From assembly GCA_020161065.1 (NCBI GenBank), contig JAIUPH010000037.1, positions 62,001-126,000 of the forward strand: 64,000 bases of DNA, written 5' to 3'. A program made the position numbers and the translations under genes. Below the pieces are notes generated by a model. That model was not told the origin of the DNA. It searched no databases and worked only from the letters and a program-made list of their open reading frames with translations. Below are positions 7,281-17,815 of this stretch, in pieces; position 1 is the first letter of the stretch; the number at the start of each line of letters is the position of its first letter. This stretch comes from Pseudomonadota bacterium (GTDB lineage Bacteria > Pseudomonadota > Gammaproteobacteria > Burkholderiales > Burkholderiaceae_C).

Positions 7281-9305
7281 ATGTCCAAGTCCTCTTTTCG
7301 AACCCTGGCCGCGCTGCTGGCCGCCGGCGCCGCCGCCGGCCCGGCGCTGGCGCAGCAGGCCGATGGCGACAGCGAGACCATCGTCGTCACCGGCAACCCG
7401 CTCGGCCGCGAGGCGCTCGCCCAGCCGGCCGCCAGCCTGGCTGGCGACGCCTTGCTGCAACGCCGCGCCGGCACGCTGGGCGACACGCTCGACGGCCTGC
7501 CCGGCGCCGCCGCCAGCCGCTTCGGGCCCAACAGCAGCCGGCCGGTGATGCGTGGGCTCGACGGCGAGCGCGTGCGGCTGCTCGACAACGGCGGCGCCAC
7601 GGTCGACGCCTCCAGCCTGAGCTTCGACCATGCGGTGGCGTTGGACCCGCTGGTCGTCGAGCGCATCGAACTGCTGCGCGGCCCGGCGGCGCTGCTGTAC
7701 GGCGGCAATGCCGCCGCCGGCGTGGTCAACAGCATCGACAACCGCATTCCGCGCGTGGCGGCCGATGGCCTGGGCGGGCGCGCCGAGCTGCGCGTGGGCG
7801 GCGCCGCCGACGAGCGCAGCGGCGCGCTGGCGCTGGACGGCGGGCAGGGCGGCCTGGCCTGGCACGCCGACGCCTTTGGCCGCCAAACCGCCGACCTGCG
7901 CACACCGCGCTTCGTGCCCATGCAAGGCGGCCAGGCGCTGCCCGCCGCCGAGCGCGTACGCAACTCGGCCGCCGAGGGCGGCGGCGGCGCGCTGGGCGTG
8001 TCGGCGGTCGACGAGCAGGGCTACCTCGGGCTGGCGGTCGACCGCTACGACAACCGCTACGGCGTGACGGTCGAGCCCGACGTGCTGATCGACATGCGGC
8101 GCGAACGCCTGGCGCTGGCCGGCGAGCGGCGGCACCTGGCCGGCTGGTTCGACACGCTGAGCCTGAACGCCGCCACCACGCGCTACCGCCACCAGGAACT
8201 CGACGCCGGCGGCGCCGTCGGCACCACCTTCAGCAGCCGCGGCGAAGACTTCCGCCTGCAGGCCCACCACGTGGCGCTGGGGCCCTGGCGCGGCGTGCTG
8301 GGCGTGCAGGCCGAGGGGCTGCGCTTCTCGGCGCTGGGCGACGAAGCCTTCGTGCCCGACACGCGCACGCGCTCGCAGGCCGCATTCGTGCTGGAGGAAG
8401 CGCAGTTCGGCGCCTGGCAGGTGCAGGCGGCCGTGCGCGGCGAGCGCGTGCGCGTGGATTCCGCCGGCGACGATGCCGCCGCGGCCGACGCGCCGCGCTT
8501 CGGCGCCGCGCAAAGCCGCCGCTTCAGCCCCGCCAGCGCCTCGCTGGCTGCCACCTGGCGGCCGGCGGCGGACTGGTCGCTGGGCTGGAGTGCCGGCCAC
8601 GCCGAACGCGCGCCGGCCTTCCACGAGCTGTATGCCAACGGCCTGCACGTGGCCACCGCGGCCTTCGAGCGCGGCGACCCCACGCTCGGCACCGAGCGCG
8701 GCGACAACCTCGGCGCCAGCGTGGGCTGGCAGCGCGGCGCGGACCACCTGAAGCTCGACGTCTATCGCACGCACTTCGCGCGCTTCATCGCGCTGGCCGC
8801 CACCGGCGAGACGGCCGACGCCGGCGGCGGCGAGACGGTGCCCGTCTACCGCTTCACGCCGGTGCGCGCGCGGCTGCAGGGGGTGGAGCTGGACGGCCGC
8901 TGGCGCGTGCTGCAGCAGCCCTGGCGGCTGGACCTCAGCCTGGTGGGCGACAGCGTGCGCGCCACCAACCTGGACGACGGCCAGCCGCTGCCGCGCATTG
9001 CCCCGGCGCGGCTGCGGCTGGGCGCCGACCTCGCGCAAGGCGCCTGGACGCTCGGCCTCGGCCTGCGCCACGCCGCGCGCCAGGACCGCGTGAGCCCCGG
9101 CGACGAGCCGACGCCGTCGTCCAGCGTGTGGAACCTGTGGGCGAGCTGGCGGCTGCCGCTGGCCGACCAGCGCGTCACCGCCTTCGTGCGGCTGGACAAC
9201 CTGGGCAACCGGCTGGTCTACGACGCGACCGCGGTGCCGACGATCCGCGGCCTGGCGCCGCAGGGCGGGCGTTCGCTGCTGGCCGGGCTGCGGGTGGATT
9301 TGTAG
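7281..9305 (+). CDS. TonB-dependent outer-membrane receptor, ZnuD-like
   Basis: A 674-residue TonB-dependent receptor. The signal peptide ends near ALA-QQ (about residue 24), followed by a TonB box-like ETIVVTG at about 31-37. The plug domain contains RFGPNSSRPVMRGLDGERVRLL, DASSLSFDHAVALDPLVVERIELLRGPAALLYG and NAAAGVVN, a pattern typical of ZnuD-type zinc (and heme) receptors. A beta-barrel of about 500 residues follows. The ATG at 7281 is chosen because it gives a clean signal peptide; the open frame extends upstream through the repeat cluster. Zinc as substrate is inferred from family resemblance; no Zur box is visible. Confidence 0.88.
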   Translation: MSKSSFRTLAALLAAGAAAGPALAQQADGDSETIVVTGNPLGREALAQPAASLAGDALLQRRAGTLGDTLDGLPGAAASRFGPNSSRPVMRGLDGERVRLLDNGGATVDASSLSFDHAVALDPLVVERIELLRGPAALLYGGNAAAGVVNSIDNRIPRVAADGLGGRAELRVGGAADERSGALALDGGQGGLAWHADAFGRQTADLRTPRFVPMQGGQALPAAERVRNSAAEGGGGALGVSAVDEQGYLGLAVDRYDNRYGVTVEPDVLIDMRRERLALAGERRHLAGWFDTLSLNAATTRYRHQELDAGGAVGTTFSSRGEDFRLQAHHVALGPWRGVLGVQAEGLRFSALGDEAFVPDTRTRSQAAFVLEEAQFGAWQVQAAVRGERVRVDSAGDDAAAADAPRFGAAQSRRFSPASASLAATWRPAADWSLGWSAGHAERAPAFHELYANGLHVATAAFERGDPTLGTERGDNLGASVGWQRGADHLKLDVYRTHFARFIALAATGETADAGGGETVPVYRFTPVRARLQGVELDGRWRVLQQPWRLDLSLVGDSVRATNLDDGQPLPRIAPARLRLGADLAQGAWTLGLGLRHAARQDRVSPGDEPTPSSSVWNLWASWRLPLADQRVTAFVRLDNLGNRLVYDATAVPTIRGLAPQGGRSLLAGLRVDL

Positions 9306-9354
9306 CGGCCGCGCTGCGCGGGGCGAGCCCGGCGCGCTCTCGATGCCGGCCGCT
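9304..9354. terminator. Possible bidirectional terminator hairpin
   Basis: AGCGGCC at 9304-9310 is complementary to GGCCGCT at 9348-9354, enclosing a G+C-rich inner segment that can also fold. It sits exactly between the convergent ends of the TonB receptor gene and pdxH. No T-run is present, so function as an intrinsic terminator is uncertain. Confidence 0.35.
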
Positions 9355-9992
9355 CAGGGCGCGAGCCGCTCGCGCCGCCAGCCGGCGCCGGCCTCGTCGC
9401 GCCGGTAGCGCAGCCGGTCGTGCAGCCGGCTCTTGCGGCCTTGCCAGAACTCCCAGACGTCGGGCTGCAGCCGGTAGCCGCCCCAGTGCGGCGGCCGCGG
9501 CGGCGCCAGCAGGTATTGCGCGCCGTACTTGGCCGCGGCGGCCACCAGCACCGCGCGCGACTCGATCACCCGGCTCTGCGGCGAGGCCCAGGCGCCGATG
9601 CGCGAGTCCAGCGGCCGGCTGGCGAAATAAGCGTCGGATTCAGCGGCATCCACCTTGTCCACGCGGCCTTCGATGCGCACCACGCGCTCCAGCTCGACCC
9701 AGTGGAACTGCAGCGCCGCGAACGGGCTGCCGGCCAGCTCGCGGCCCTTGCGGCTGTCGTAGTTGGTGTACCAGACGATGCCGCGCGCGTCGTAGCCCTT
9801 GATCAGCACCACGCGGGTCGAGGGCCGGCCGTCGGCGCCCACGGTGGCCAGCGTCATCGCGTTAGGTTCCGGCAGCTGCGCCTGCAGCGCCTGCTGCATC
9901 CAGCGGTCGAACTGCTCCAGCGGGTCGGCCGCGGAGGCCTGCTCGTCGAGCGCGTCGCGCTCGTAGCTCTTGCGAAGGGCGGCGAGGTCCAT
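9354..9992 (-). CDS. pdxH: Pyridoxamine 5'-phosphate oxidase
   Basis: A 212-residue FMN enzyme that oxidises pyridoxine or pyridoxamine 5'-phosphate to pyridoxal 5'-phosphate, the last step of B6 synthesis and salvage. Family blocks are intact: [27 protein letters not shown]-like [31 protein letters not shown], and [16 protein letters not shown]. The C-terminal [10 protein letters not shown] holds the substrate-binding arginine and histidine. Length is normal. Confidence 0.97.
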   Translation of the reverse strand: MDLAALRKSYERDALDEQASAADPLEQFDRWMQQALQAQLPEPNAMTLATVGADGRPSTRVVLIKGYDARGIVWYTNYDSRKGRELAGSPFAALQFHWVELERVVRIEGRVDKVDAAESDAYFASRPLDSRIGAWASPQSRVIESRAVLVAAAAKYGAQYLLAPPRPPHWGGYRLQPDVWEFWQGRKSRLHDRLRYRRDEAGAGWRRERLAP

Positions 9993-10124
9993 GCGTCGAG
10001 TATAGGAAGCGCTCGCGCGACGACAGGGGTGCCACCCTTACGTGGAAGGCCGTAAGTGATGGCCCCACTATCTGCGCCGGTCGGTTGGCGGTTTGATCCT
10101 TCATCCGTCTTCGCTCATCCGCCA

Positions 10125-10742
10125 ATGAGGCAACGCGCCACCGTCGTCGTGCTGGCTGCCGGCCAGGGCAGCCGCTTCGGCGGCCCCGTGCACAAGCTCG
10201 AACAGGGCCTGGGCGCCTCCACCGTGCTGGGCACCACGCTGGGCCACGTGCTGGCCAGCGGCTGCCCCTTCGTCGTCGTCACCACTGCGCGGCTGGTGCC
10301 GCTGGCCAGCACGCTGGCGGCGCGGCGCGACCTGCTGGTGGTGTCGGACGCCGAGGCGCGGCGCGGCGTCGGCCACTCCATCGCCGCCGGCGTCGCCGAG
10401 CGCCCGCTGGCCAACGGCTGGCTGGTGCTGCCGGGCGACATGCCGATGATCAGCCCGCACAGCATCCTGGCGGTGGACGATGCGCTGGCCGAGCACCCGG
10501 TGGCCTTCTCGCAATACCGCGGCCGGCGCGGGCACCCGGTGGGCTTCGCGGCCGAGCTGTTCTCCGAGCTGACGGCGCTGGAAGGCGACGAAGGCGCGCG
10601 CCGCATCGTCGCGCGCTACCCGGCGCACGCGGTGGTGGTCGACGATCCCGGCGTGCTGATCGACATCGACACGCCCGACGACCTGGCGCAGGCGCGCGGC
10701 GGCGACCTGCGCGCGCTGGCGGAACGCTCGGGCGCCGCCTGA
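10125..10742 (+). CDS. MobA-like NTP transferase (MocA type)
   Basis: A 205-residue nucleotidyltransferase with the N-terminal nucleotide-binding loop VVVLAAGQGSRFGG. A mid-protein LPGDMPMIS carries the metal-binding aspartate, and GRRGHPVGFAAELFSEL and DIDTPDDLAQA follow. This is the molybdenum-cofactor cytidylyl/guanylyl-transferase (MobA/MocA) superfamily, which matures molybdoenzymes. ATG at 10125 is preferred to the in-frame upstream start at 10056 because the family begins directly with this strand. No molybdoenzyme is adjacent; selBC at the window start would fit a molybdo-selenoprotein formate dehydrogenase elsewhere. Confidence 0.82.
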   Translation: MRQRATVVVLAAGQGSRFGGPVHKLEQGLGASTVLGTTLGHVLASGCPFVVVTTARLVPLASTLAARRDLLVVSDAEARRGVGHSIAAGVAERPLANGWLVLPGDMPMISPHSILAVDDALAEHPVAFSQYRGRRGHPVGFAAELFSELTALEGDEGARRIVARYPAHAVVVDDPGVLIDIDTPDDLAQARGGDLRALAERSGAA

Positions 10743-10763
10743 GCGGCCGCCGTCAGCCGGCCA

Positions 10764-11432
10764 TCAGCACAGCCCTTCGCGCCGCGCCAGCCGCATCAGG
10801 CGCTCGATCTCGCGGTCGCGCACGCCGTGCGCGGCCAGCGCGCGCGCGGTCTCGGCCAGGTACTCCAGCGTCGTGCCGTAGCGGCCGCTGGCGTGGCGCA
10901 GCACCTGCAGCACCTGTTCGTCGGCCAGGCGCGGCAGGCAGGCTTCGCTGCGCCGGCTGAGCGTGAAGGCCAGCGCCTGCACGGCACCGCCGGCGGTGCG
11001 GCAGGGCAGCCAGCGCGGGTCGTAGACGCCGGTGGGCATCTCGCGCGCCCACAGCCGGTCGAACTCGTCGTGCGCGCGCTCGCGGGCGAGGCGGAAGACG
11101 ACGCCGCGGCAACTGCCGCCGGGCAGCAGCGCGAACACCAGGCCCGGCCGCTCAGGCGTGCCGCGGTTGATGCGCGAGCGCATGCGCAGCGCGCGGTGCC
11201 AGCCGTGCACCACGGCGTCGCGGCGCTCCACGGCGTCGAACTCGGGCCGCCAGATCAGCGAGGCGTAGCCGAAGACCCACAGCTCGTGGCGGCTGGTCCA
11301 CTGCGCGCGCAGCGCCTGCAGCAGGGCCGCGGGGTCGCGCGCCGCGGGGGCAGCGCACAACGGTGACGGCAACGGGGACGTCGACAGGGACGTCGACAGG
11401 GGCGGCAACGGCGCGGGGTCGGACATTGGCAT
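10764..11432 (-). CDS. Gamma-glutamylcyclotransferase, ChaC-like
   Basis: A protein of about 222 residues of the ChaC family, which cleaves glutathione to 5-oxoproline and Cys-Gly. The substrate-binding loop reads WVFGYASLIWRPEF (GYGSL in most members), and the catalytic glutamate lies in WAREMPTGVYDPRWL. GRYGTTLEYLAET is also typical. The first 30 residues are low-complexity (PPLSTSLSTSPLPSP), encoded by a 12-bp tandem duplication near 11375-11400; a second methionine gives a start at 11426. It is divergent from edd with a gap of about 40 bases. Confidence 0.88.
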   Translation of the reverse strand: MPMSDPAPLPPLSTSLSTSPLPSPLCAAPAARDPAALLQALRAQWTSRHELWVFGYASLIWRPEFDAVERRDAVVHGWHRALRMRSRINRGTPERPGLVFALLPGGSCRGVVFRLARERAHDEFDRLWAREMPTGVYDPRWLPCRTAGGAVQALAFTLSRRSEACLPRLADEQVLQVLRHASGRYGTTLEYLAETARALAAHGVRDREIERLMRLARREGLC

Positions 11433-11445
11433 TTCGATTTGATCA

Positions 11446-11460
11446 TGTAACCCAGTTACT
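11446..11460. promoter_or_regulatory. HexR-like operator upstream of edd
   Basis: The 15-mer TGTAACCCAGTTACT is a near-perfect inverted repeat (TGTAAC / GTTACT, one mismatch). It matches the form of the HexR consensus TGTAATNNNATTACA known for proteobacterial glycolytic and Entner-Doudoroff genes. It lies 15 bases before the edd start, in the most A/T-rich part of the chaC-edd gap. Regulation by a HexR homologue and KDPG release are inference; no hexR gene is in the window. Confidence 0.55.
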
Positions 11461-11474
11461 TCATAATCGAGACC

Positions 11475-13325
<1,851 letters not shown>

Positions 13326-13376
13326 CCTGGGCGTGAGACCCTCCAGCCGCATCCATTGTTCGAGACGAGGCCGACC

Positions 13377-14021
13377 ATGAGCATCCGCAGCAAGCCGATC
13401 AACCCGCTGGACCTGGCCGCGCTGGGCCCGGTGATCCCCGTCATCGTGCTGCAGCGCGAGCAGGACGCGGTGCCGATGGCCGAGGCCTTGCTGGCCGGCG
13501 GCGTCAAGGTGCTGGAAGTGACGCTGCGCACGCCGGCGGCGCTGGCCGGCATCGAGGCCATCGCGCGCGCGCTGCCCGAGGCCGTGGTCGGCGCCGGCAC
13601 GCTGCGCAGCGTGGCCGATGCCGAAGCCGCGCTGGACGCCGGCGCGCGCTTCGGCGTCAGCCCCGGCTACGGCGCCGAACTGGGCCACGCCTGCCGCAAC
13701 CTGGGCCTGCCGCTGCTGCCCGGCGTGGCGACGGCCAGTGAAGTCATGGCCGCCACCGCCGGCGGCTACGACTTCCTGAAGCTGTTTCCGGCCACCGCCG
13801 TCGGCGGCACGGCACTGCTCAAGGCCCTGGCCGGCCCGTTCCCCGACGTCAGCTTCTGCCCCACCGGCGGCATCACGCCCGAGACCGCGCCGCAGTTCCT
13901 GGCGCTGGCCAACGTCAAGGTCTGCGGCGGCTCGTGGCTGACGCCCGCCGACGCGCTGGCCGCCGGCGACTGGGCGCGCATCACGCGGCTGGCGAAAGCG
14001 GCGTCGGCGCTGCGGGGGTGA
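13377..14021 (+). CDS. eda: KDPG / KHG aldolase
   Basis: A 214-residue class I aldolase splitting 2-keto-3-deoxy-6-phosphogluconate into pyruvate and glyceraldehyde-3-phosphate. The Schiff-base lysine is Lys135 in GGYDFLKLFPAT. Other family motifs are VLEVTLRTPAALAGIEAI with the catalytic Glu, VGAGTLRS, GVSPG and PTGGITPETA. ATG at 13377 is preferred over an upstream TTG because of the GAGG-like site before it and standard length. It forms an operon with edd, which together give the complete two-step lower pathway. Confidence 0.97.
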   Translation: MSIRSKPINPLDLAALGPVIPVIVLQREQDAVPMAEALLAGGVKVLEVTLRTPAALAGIEAIARALPEAVVGAGTLRSVADAEAALDAGARFGVSPGYGAELGHACRNLGLPLLPGVATASEVMAATAGGYDFLKLFPATAVGGTALLKALAGPFPDVSFCPTGGITPETAPQFLALANVKVCGGSWLTPADALAAGDWARITRLAKAASALRG

Positions 14022-14022
14022 C

Positions 14023-14046
14023 GGGGTGAAGGGGTGAAGGGGTGAA
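14023..14046 (+). repeat. Tandem 8-bp repeat (GGGGTGAA x3)
   Basis: Three exact head-to-tail copies of GGGGTGAA begin immediately after the eda stop codon, followed by a further GGGG. Likely a slippage-prone simple repeat; no function evident. Confidence 0.7.
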
Positions 14047-14141
14047 GGGGCAGCAGGAGCCAGCCGTTCTGCGCGGTTCGCCGGCGCTCGCGCGGCGTGC
14101 GGCGTCTTATCCGCCCGTCTGCGCAGCCGGCGGTCGCGGGT

Positions 14142-14424
14142 TCAGCGCAGCGGCCATTGGCGAATCCATTGATGATGGGTCGCGCCGACACGGCTCAGCA
14201 CCAGCACGACGCGGTCGGCGGTCCATGCGATGGGCGCGATGGCCAGCAGCGTGGTGTGCAGCCGCGCGGCAGGCGATGTGTTGCGCCAGCTCGGGCGGCG
14301 GGGAGATCGCCAGCCACAAGCCGTAGCCCATCGGCCGCGGGCGCTTGAGGTCGACGTCGGCGGCAAACCGATGAGGCAGCGCCTCGAATCCCGGCAGGGC
14401 AGGCGCGAGCAGCAAAGTGGACAT
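14142..14424 (-). pseudogene. Degraded gene, possibly 2'-5' RNA ligase (ThpR/LigT-like) remnant
   Basis: Minus-strand coding potential is split over two frames. From ATG at 14424 one frame reads MSTLLLAPALPGF... to GYGLWLAISPPPELAQHIA, resembling the N-terminal strand and helix of 2'-5' RNA ligase-like proteins. After roughly base 14280 the sense-like reading moves to another frame: RLHTTLLAIAPIAWTADRVVLVLSRVGATHHQWIRQWPLR. There an HxTL motif and the final ...LSR...WPL strand are recognisable. The piece is about half the usual length and lacks the central region between the two HxT motifs. A frameshift with internal deletion explains this best; a small unrelated intact gene cannot be excluded. 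Confidence 0.45.
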
Positions 14425-14455
14425 TGGGGCTTGCCGTTGGATGGCGCTTCGAATA

Positions 14456-14471
14456 CTGTATAAAAACACAG
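14456..14471. promoter_or_regulatory. LexA box (SOS operator) upstream of dnaE2
   Basis: CTGTATAAAAACACAG matches the CTGT-N8-ACAG LexA consensus exactly, within an A/T-rich stretch that stands out against the G+C-rich surroundings. It is 22 bases before the dnaE2 start, where LexA binding would cover the promoter. It also lies 31 bases from the start of the divergent degraded gene. SOS control of dnaE2 is established for many bacteria. Confidence 0.9.
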
Positions 14472-14493
14472 TTTCCAGCGCAAGCCGCGCGTC

Positions 14494-17400
14494 ATGCCGC
14501 ATCCCTCCAGTCCCCCCCGCCGTGCCGCCGATCTGCCCGGCTACGCCGAGCTGCTGTGCCGCAGCAACTTCAGCTTCCTGACCGGTGCTTCGCACCCCGA
14601 GGAACTGGTGGCGCGTGCGCAGGTGCTGGGTTATGCGGCGCTGGCCATCACCGACGAGTGCACCTTCGCCGGCATCGTGCGCGCGCACGTCGCGGCGAAG
14701 GCGCTGCCGTTCAAGCTGATCATCGGCACGCAGATGCGCCTGGACCTGTCGCCGCCGGCGCCATCGCTGCTGGCCTTGTCCGACGACGAGGACGACCGCG
14801 CGCTGGCCGCGCAGGCCGCCGCCCGGCAGCCGCCGTTGCCCGAGGCCCCGCTGCGCCTGCTGCTGCTGGCGCAGGACGCGCAGGGCTACCGCATGCTGTC
14901 GCAGTGGATCACGGTGGCGCGGCGGCGCGCGCCCAAGGGCCGCTACCGCGCCGAGACGGCCGACGTCGAAGGCCGCACGCCCGACGCGCCGCAACTCGGC
15001 GGGCTGCCCGGCTGCCATGTGCTGCTGGTGCTGGACCACGAGGCGGCATCGGCGCCGGCCGATCTGCTGGCGCAGGCGCTGTGGCTGCGGCACTGGGTGG
15101 GGCCCGAGCGCTGCAGCCTGGGCCTGGTGCTGCAGCGCCGCGCCGACGATGCCCGCCTGGTGGCGCAGGCGCGCGCGCTGGCGGCGCAGACGGGCCTGCC
15201 GATCGCCGCGCTGGGCGACGTGCTGATGCACGTGCGCTCGCGCAAGGCGTTGCAGGACGTGCTGACCGCCACGCGCCTGAAGTGCACCGTGGCCGAGGCC
15301 GGCCTGGCGCTGCAGCCCAATGCCGAGGCCCATCTGCGCAGCCGGTTGCGGCTGTCGATGCAGCACGACCCGGCGTGGCTGCGGCACACGCTGACCATCG
15401 CCGAGCGCTGTCGCTTCTCGCTCGATTCGCTGCGCTACCAGTACCCCAGCGAGGTCGTGCCCGCCGGCCACACGCCGACGAGCTGGCTGCGCGAGCTGAC
15501 CGAGCAGGGCGCGCGCCGGCGCTTCCCCAACGGCTTGACGAAGGCCGTCAGGCACCTGATCGAGCACGAGCTGGCGCTCATCAAGCAGCTCGAATACGAA
15601 GCCTACTTCCTCACCGTGGCCGAGATCGTGCAGTGGGCGCGCTCGAAGAACATCCTGTGCCAGGGCCGCGGCAGCGCCGCCAACTCGGTGGTCTGCTACT
15701 GCCTGGAGGTGACCGCGGTCGACCCCGAGAAGAACCAGATGCTGCTGTTCGAGCGCTTCATCAGCGCCCAGCGCAACGAGCCGCCCGACATCGACGTCGA
15801 CTTCGAGCACCAGCGCCGCGAAGAGGTCATCGAGCACATCTACCAGAAGTACGGCCGCCACCGCACCGCGCTGACGGCGGTGGTCACCAGCTACCGGCCG
15901 CGCTCGGCGCTGCGCGACGTGGGCCGCGCGCTGGGGCTGGACCTCGACCGCATCACCGCCGTCTCCAAGGGCCAGCACTGGTTCGACGGCCGCCGCATCG
16001 CGCCCGAGCGGCTGCTGGAACACGGCATCGACCCCGCTTCGCGCGTCGCCCGCCAGTGGGTCGAGCTAACGCAGCAGTTGATCGGGTTCCCGCGCCACCT
16101 CAGCCAGCACCCGGGCGGCTTCCTGATCGCGCGCGACCACATCGAGATGCTGGTGCCGGTGGAGAACGCCGCGATGGAAGGCCGCACCGTCGTGCAGTGG
16201 GACAAGGACGACCTCGATGCGCTCAAGCTGATCAAGGTCGACATCCTCGCCCTCGGCATGCTCAGCGCGCTGCGCCGCGGGCTGGCCCTGGTCGGCGCCA
16301 AGCTCGGCCGCGCGCTGGAGCTGCACCAGGTGCCGCAGGAAGACCCGGTCGTCTACGACATGCTCGGCCGCGCCGACAGCGTCGGCGTCTTCCAGGTCGA
16401 GAGCCGCGCGCAGATGAGCATGCTGCCGCGGCTGCGGCCGCGCTGCTACTACGACCTGGTGATCGAGGTCGCCATCGTGCGGCCGGGGCCGATCCAGGGC
16501 GGCATGGTCCACCCCTACCTGCGGCGGCGCAACGGCGAGGAGCCGATCGACATCCCCAGGGACGAGCTGAAGCCGGCGCTCGAACGCACCAAGGGCATCC
16601 CGATCTTCCAGGAGCAGGTGATGCAGATCGCGATGATCGCCGCCGAGTTCAGCGCCGGCGAGGCCGACCAGCTGCGCCGCGCGATGGCCGCCTGGAAGCG
16701 CAGGGGCGGCCTCGGGCCCTTCCATGAACGGCTGGTCGGCCGCATGGTGCAGCGCGGCTACGAGCGCGAGTTCGCCGAGCGCATCTTCAAGCAGATGGAG
16801 GGCTTCGGCGAATACGGCTTCCCCGAAAGCCACGCCGCCAGCTTTGCGCTGCTGGTCTACGCCAGCGCCTGGATCAAGTGCCACCACCCGGACGCCTTCT
16901 TGGCCGCGCTGCTCGACAGCCAGCCGATGGGCTTCTACGCGCCGGCGCAGCTGGTGCGCGACGCGCGCGAGCACGGTGTCGCGGTGTTGCCGGTCGACGT
17001 GACTTGCAGCGCCTGGACCAGCGAGCTGGAAGGCGCCGCCGGGGCCGCCGGCGGCCCGCTGCTGCGCGCCGTGCGGCTGGGCCTGGGCCGCATCCACGGC
17101 TTCCCGCAAGCGGCGGCGCAGCGCCTGGTGGCGGCGCGCGATGAAGCACCGTTTGCCAGCGTCGAAGACCTGGCGCGCCGCGCCGCGCTGGACGAGCACC
17201 AGCTCGGCCTGCTGGCCCGCGCCGATGCCTTGCACGGCTTGAGCGGCCACCGCCACCAGGCCGCCTGGGCGGCGGCCGGCGTCGACACCCGCGCCGTGGC
17301 GCTGCTGCGCGACACGCGCACGCACGAGGCGGCGGCCGAGCTGGCCGCGCCGGCGCTGGGCCAGACCCTGGTGGCCGACTACCGCGCCACCGGCCTCAGC

Positions 17401-17772
17401 CTGCAGGCCCACCCGCTGGCGCTGCTGCGGCCGCAGCTGGCCGCCTTCAAGGTGCAGCCGGCCGCCGTGCTGCACCGTTATCCCGACGGACGGCTGGCGC
17501 GCGCCAGCGGCCTGGTCACGCACCGCCAGCGGCCCGAGACGGCCAAGGGCGTGATCTTCGTGACGCTGGAAGACGAGACCGGCGCCGTCAACGTCATCGT
17601 CTGGCCGCGCGTGGCCGAGGCGCAGCGCCGGCCGCTGCTGGCCAGCCAGCTGCTCACCGTCTACGGCGTCTGGCAATGCCAGGGCGAGGTGCGCCACCTG
17701 GTGGCGCGCCGGCTGGTCGACCACACGCCGCTGCTGCAGGGCCTGAGCACGCGCAGCCGCGACTTCCGATAG
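14494..17772 (+). CDS. dnaE2: Error-prone DNA polymerase III alpha subunit DnaE2
   Basis: A 1092-residue C-family polymerase used in damage-induced translesion synthesis. The N-terminal PHP domain starts with YAELLCRSNFSFLTGASHPEELV. The polymerase core contains CQGRGSAANSVVCYCL and the catalytic aspartates in PPDIDVDFEH (Asp432, Asp434). RKGAxxF-type contacts follow, and an OB fold lies near the C-terminus (VTHRQRPETAKGVIFVTLEDETG). Length and the ESHAASFALLVYASAWIK block identify DnaE2/ImuC rather than the replicative DnaE1. The usual partners imuA and imuB are not adjacent. A perfect LexA box precedes it. Confidence 0.95.
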   Translation: MPHPSSPPRRAADLPGYAELLCRSNFSFLTGASHPEELVARAQVLGYAALAITDECTFAGIVRAHVAAKALPFKLIIGTQMRLDLSPPAPSLLALSDDEDDRALAAQAAARQPPLPEAPLRLLLLAQDAQGYRMLSQWITVARRRAPKGRYRAETADVEGRTPDAPQLGGLPGCHVLLVLDHEAASAPADLLAQALWLRHWVGPERCSLGLVLQRRADDARLVAQARALAAQTGLPIAALGDVLMHVRSRKALQDVLTATRLKCTVAEAGLALQPNAEAHLRSRLRLSMQHDPAWLRHTLTIAERCRFSLDSLRYQYPSEVVPAGHTPTSWLRELTEQGARRRFPNGLTKAVRHLIEHELALIKQLEYEAYFLTVAEIVQWARSKNILCQGRGSAANSVVCYCLEVTAVDPEKNQMLLFERFISAQRNEPPDIDVDFEHQRREEVIEHIYQKYGRHRTALTAVVTSYRPRSALRDVGRALGLDLDRITAVSKGQHWFDGRRIAPERLLEHGIDPASRVARQWVELTQQLIGFPRHLSQHPGGFLIARDHIEMLVPVENAAMEGRTVVQWDKDDLDALKLIKVDILALGMLSALRRGLALVGAKLGRALELHQVPQEDPVVYDMLGRADSVGVFQVESRAQMSMLPRLRPRCYYDLVIEVAIVRPGPIQGGMVHPYLRRRNGEEPIDIPRDELKPALERTKGIPIFQEQVMQIAMIAAEFSAGEADQLRRAMAAWKRRGGLGPFHERLVGRMVQRGYEREFAERIFKQMEGFGEYGFPESHAASFALLVYASAWIKCHHPDAFLAALLDSQPMGFYAPAQLVRDAREHGVAVLPVDVTCSAWTSELEGAAGAAGGPLLRAVRLGLGRIHGFPQAAAQRLVAARDEAPFASVEDLARRAALDEHQLGLLARADALHGLSGHRHQAAWAAAGVDTRAVALLRDTRTHEAAAELAAPALGQTLVADYRATGLSLQAHPLALLRPQLAAFKVQPAAVLHRYPDGRLARASGLVTHRQRPETAKGVIFVTLEDETGAVNVIVWPRVAEAQRRPLLASQLLTVYGVWQCQGEVRHLVARRLVDHTPLLQGLSTRSRDFR

Positions 17773-17815
17773 CGTGGCGGACGGACACTGCCGGCCCAGC
17801 CGGCACAATGCCGCC

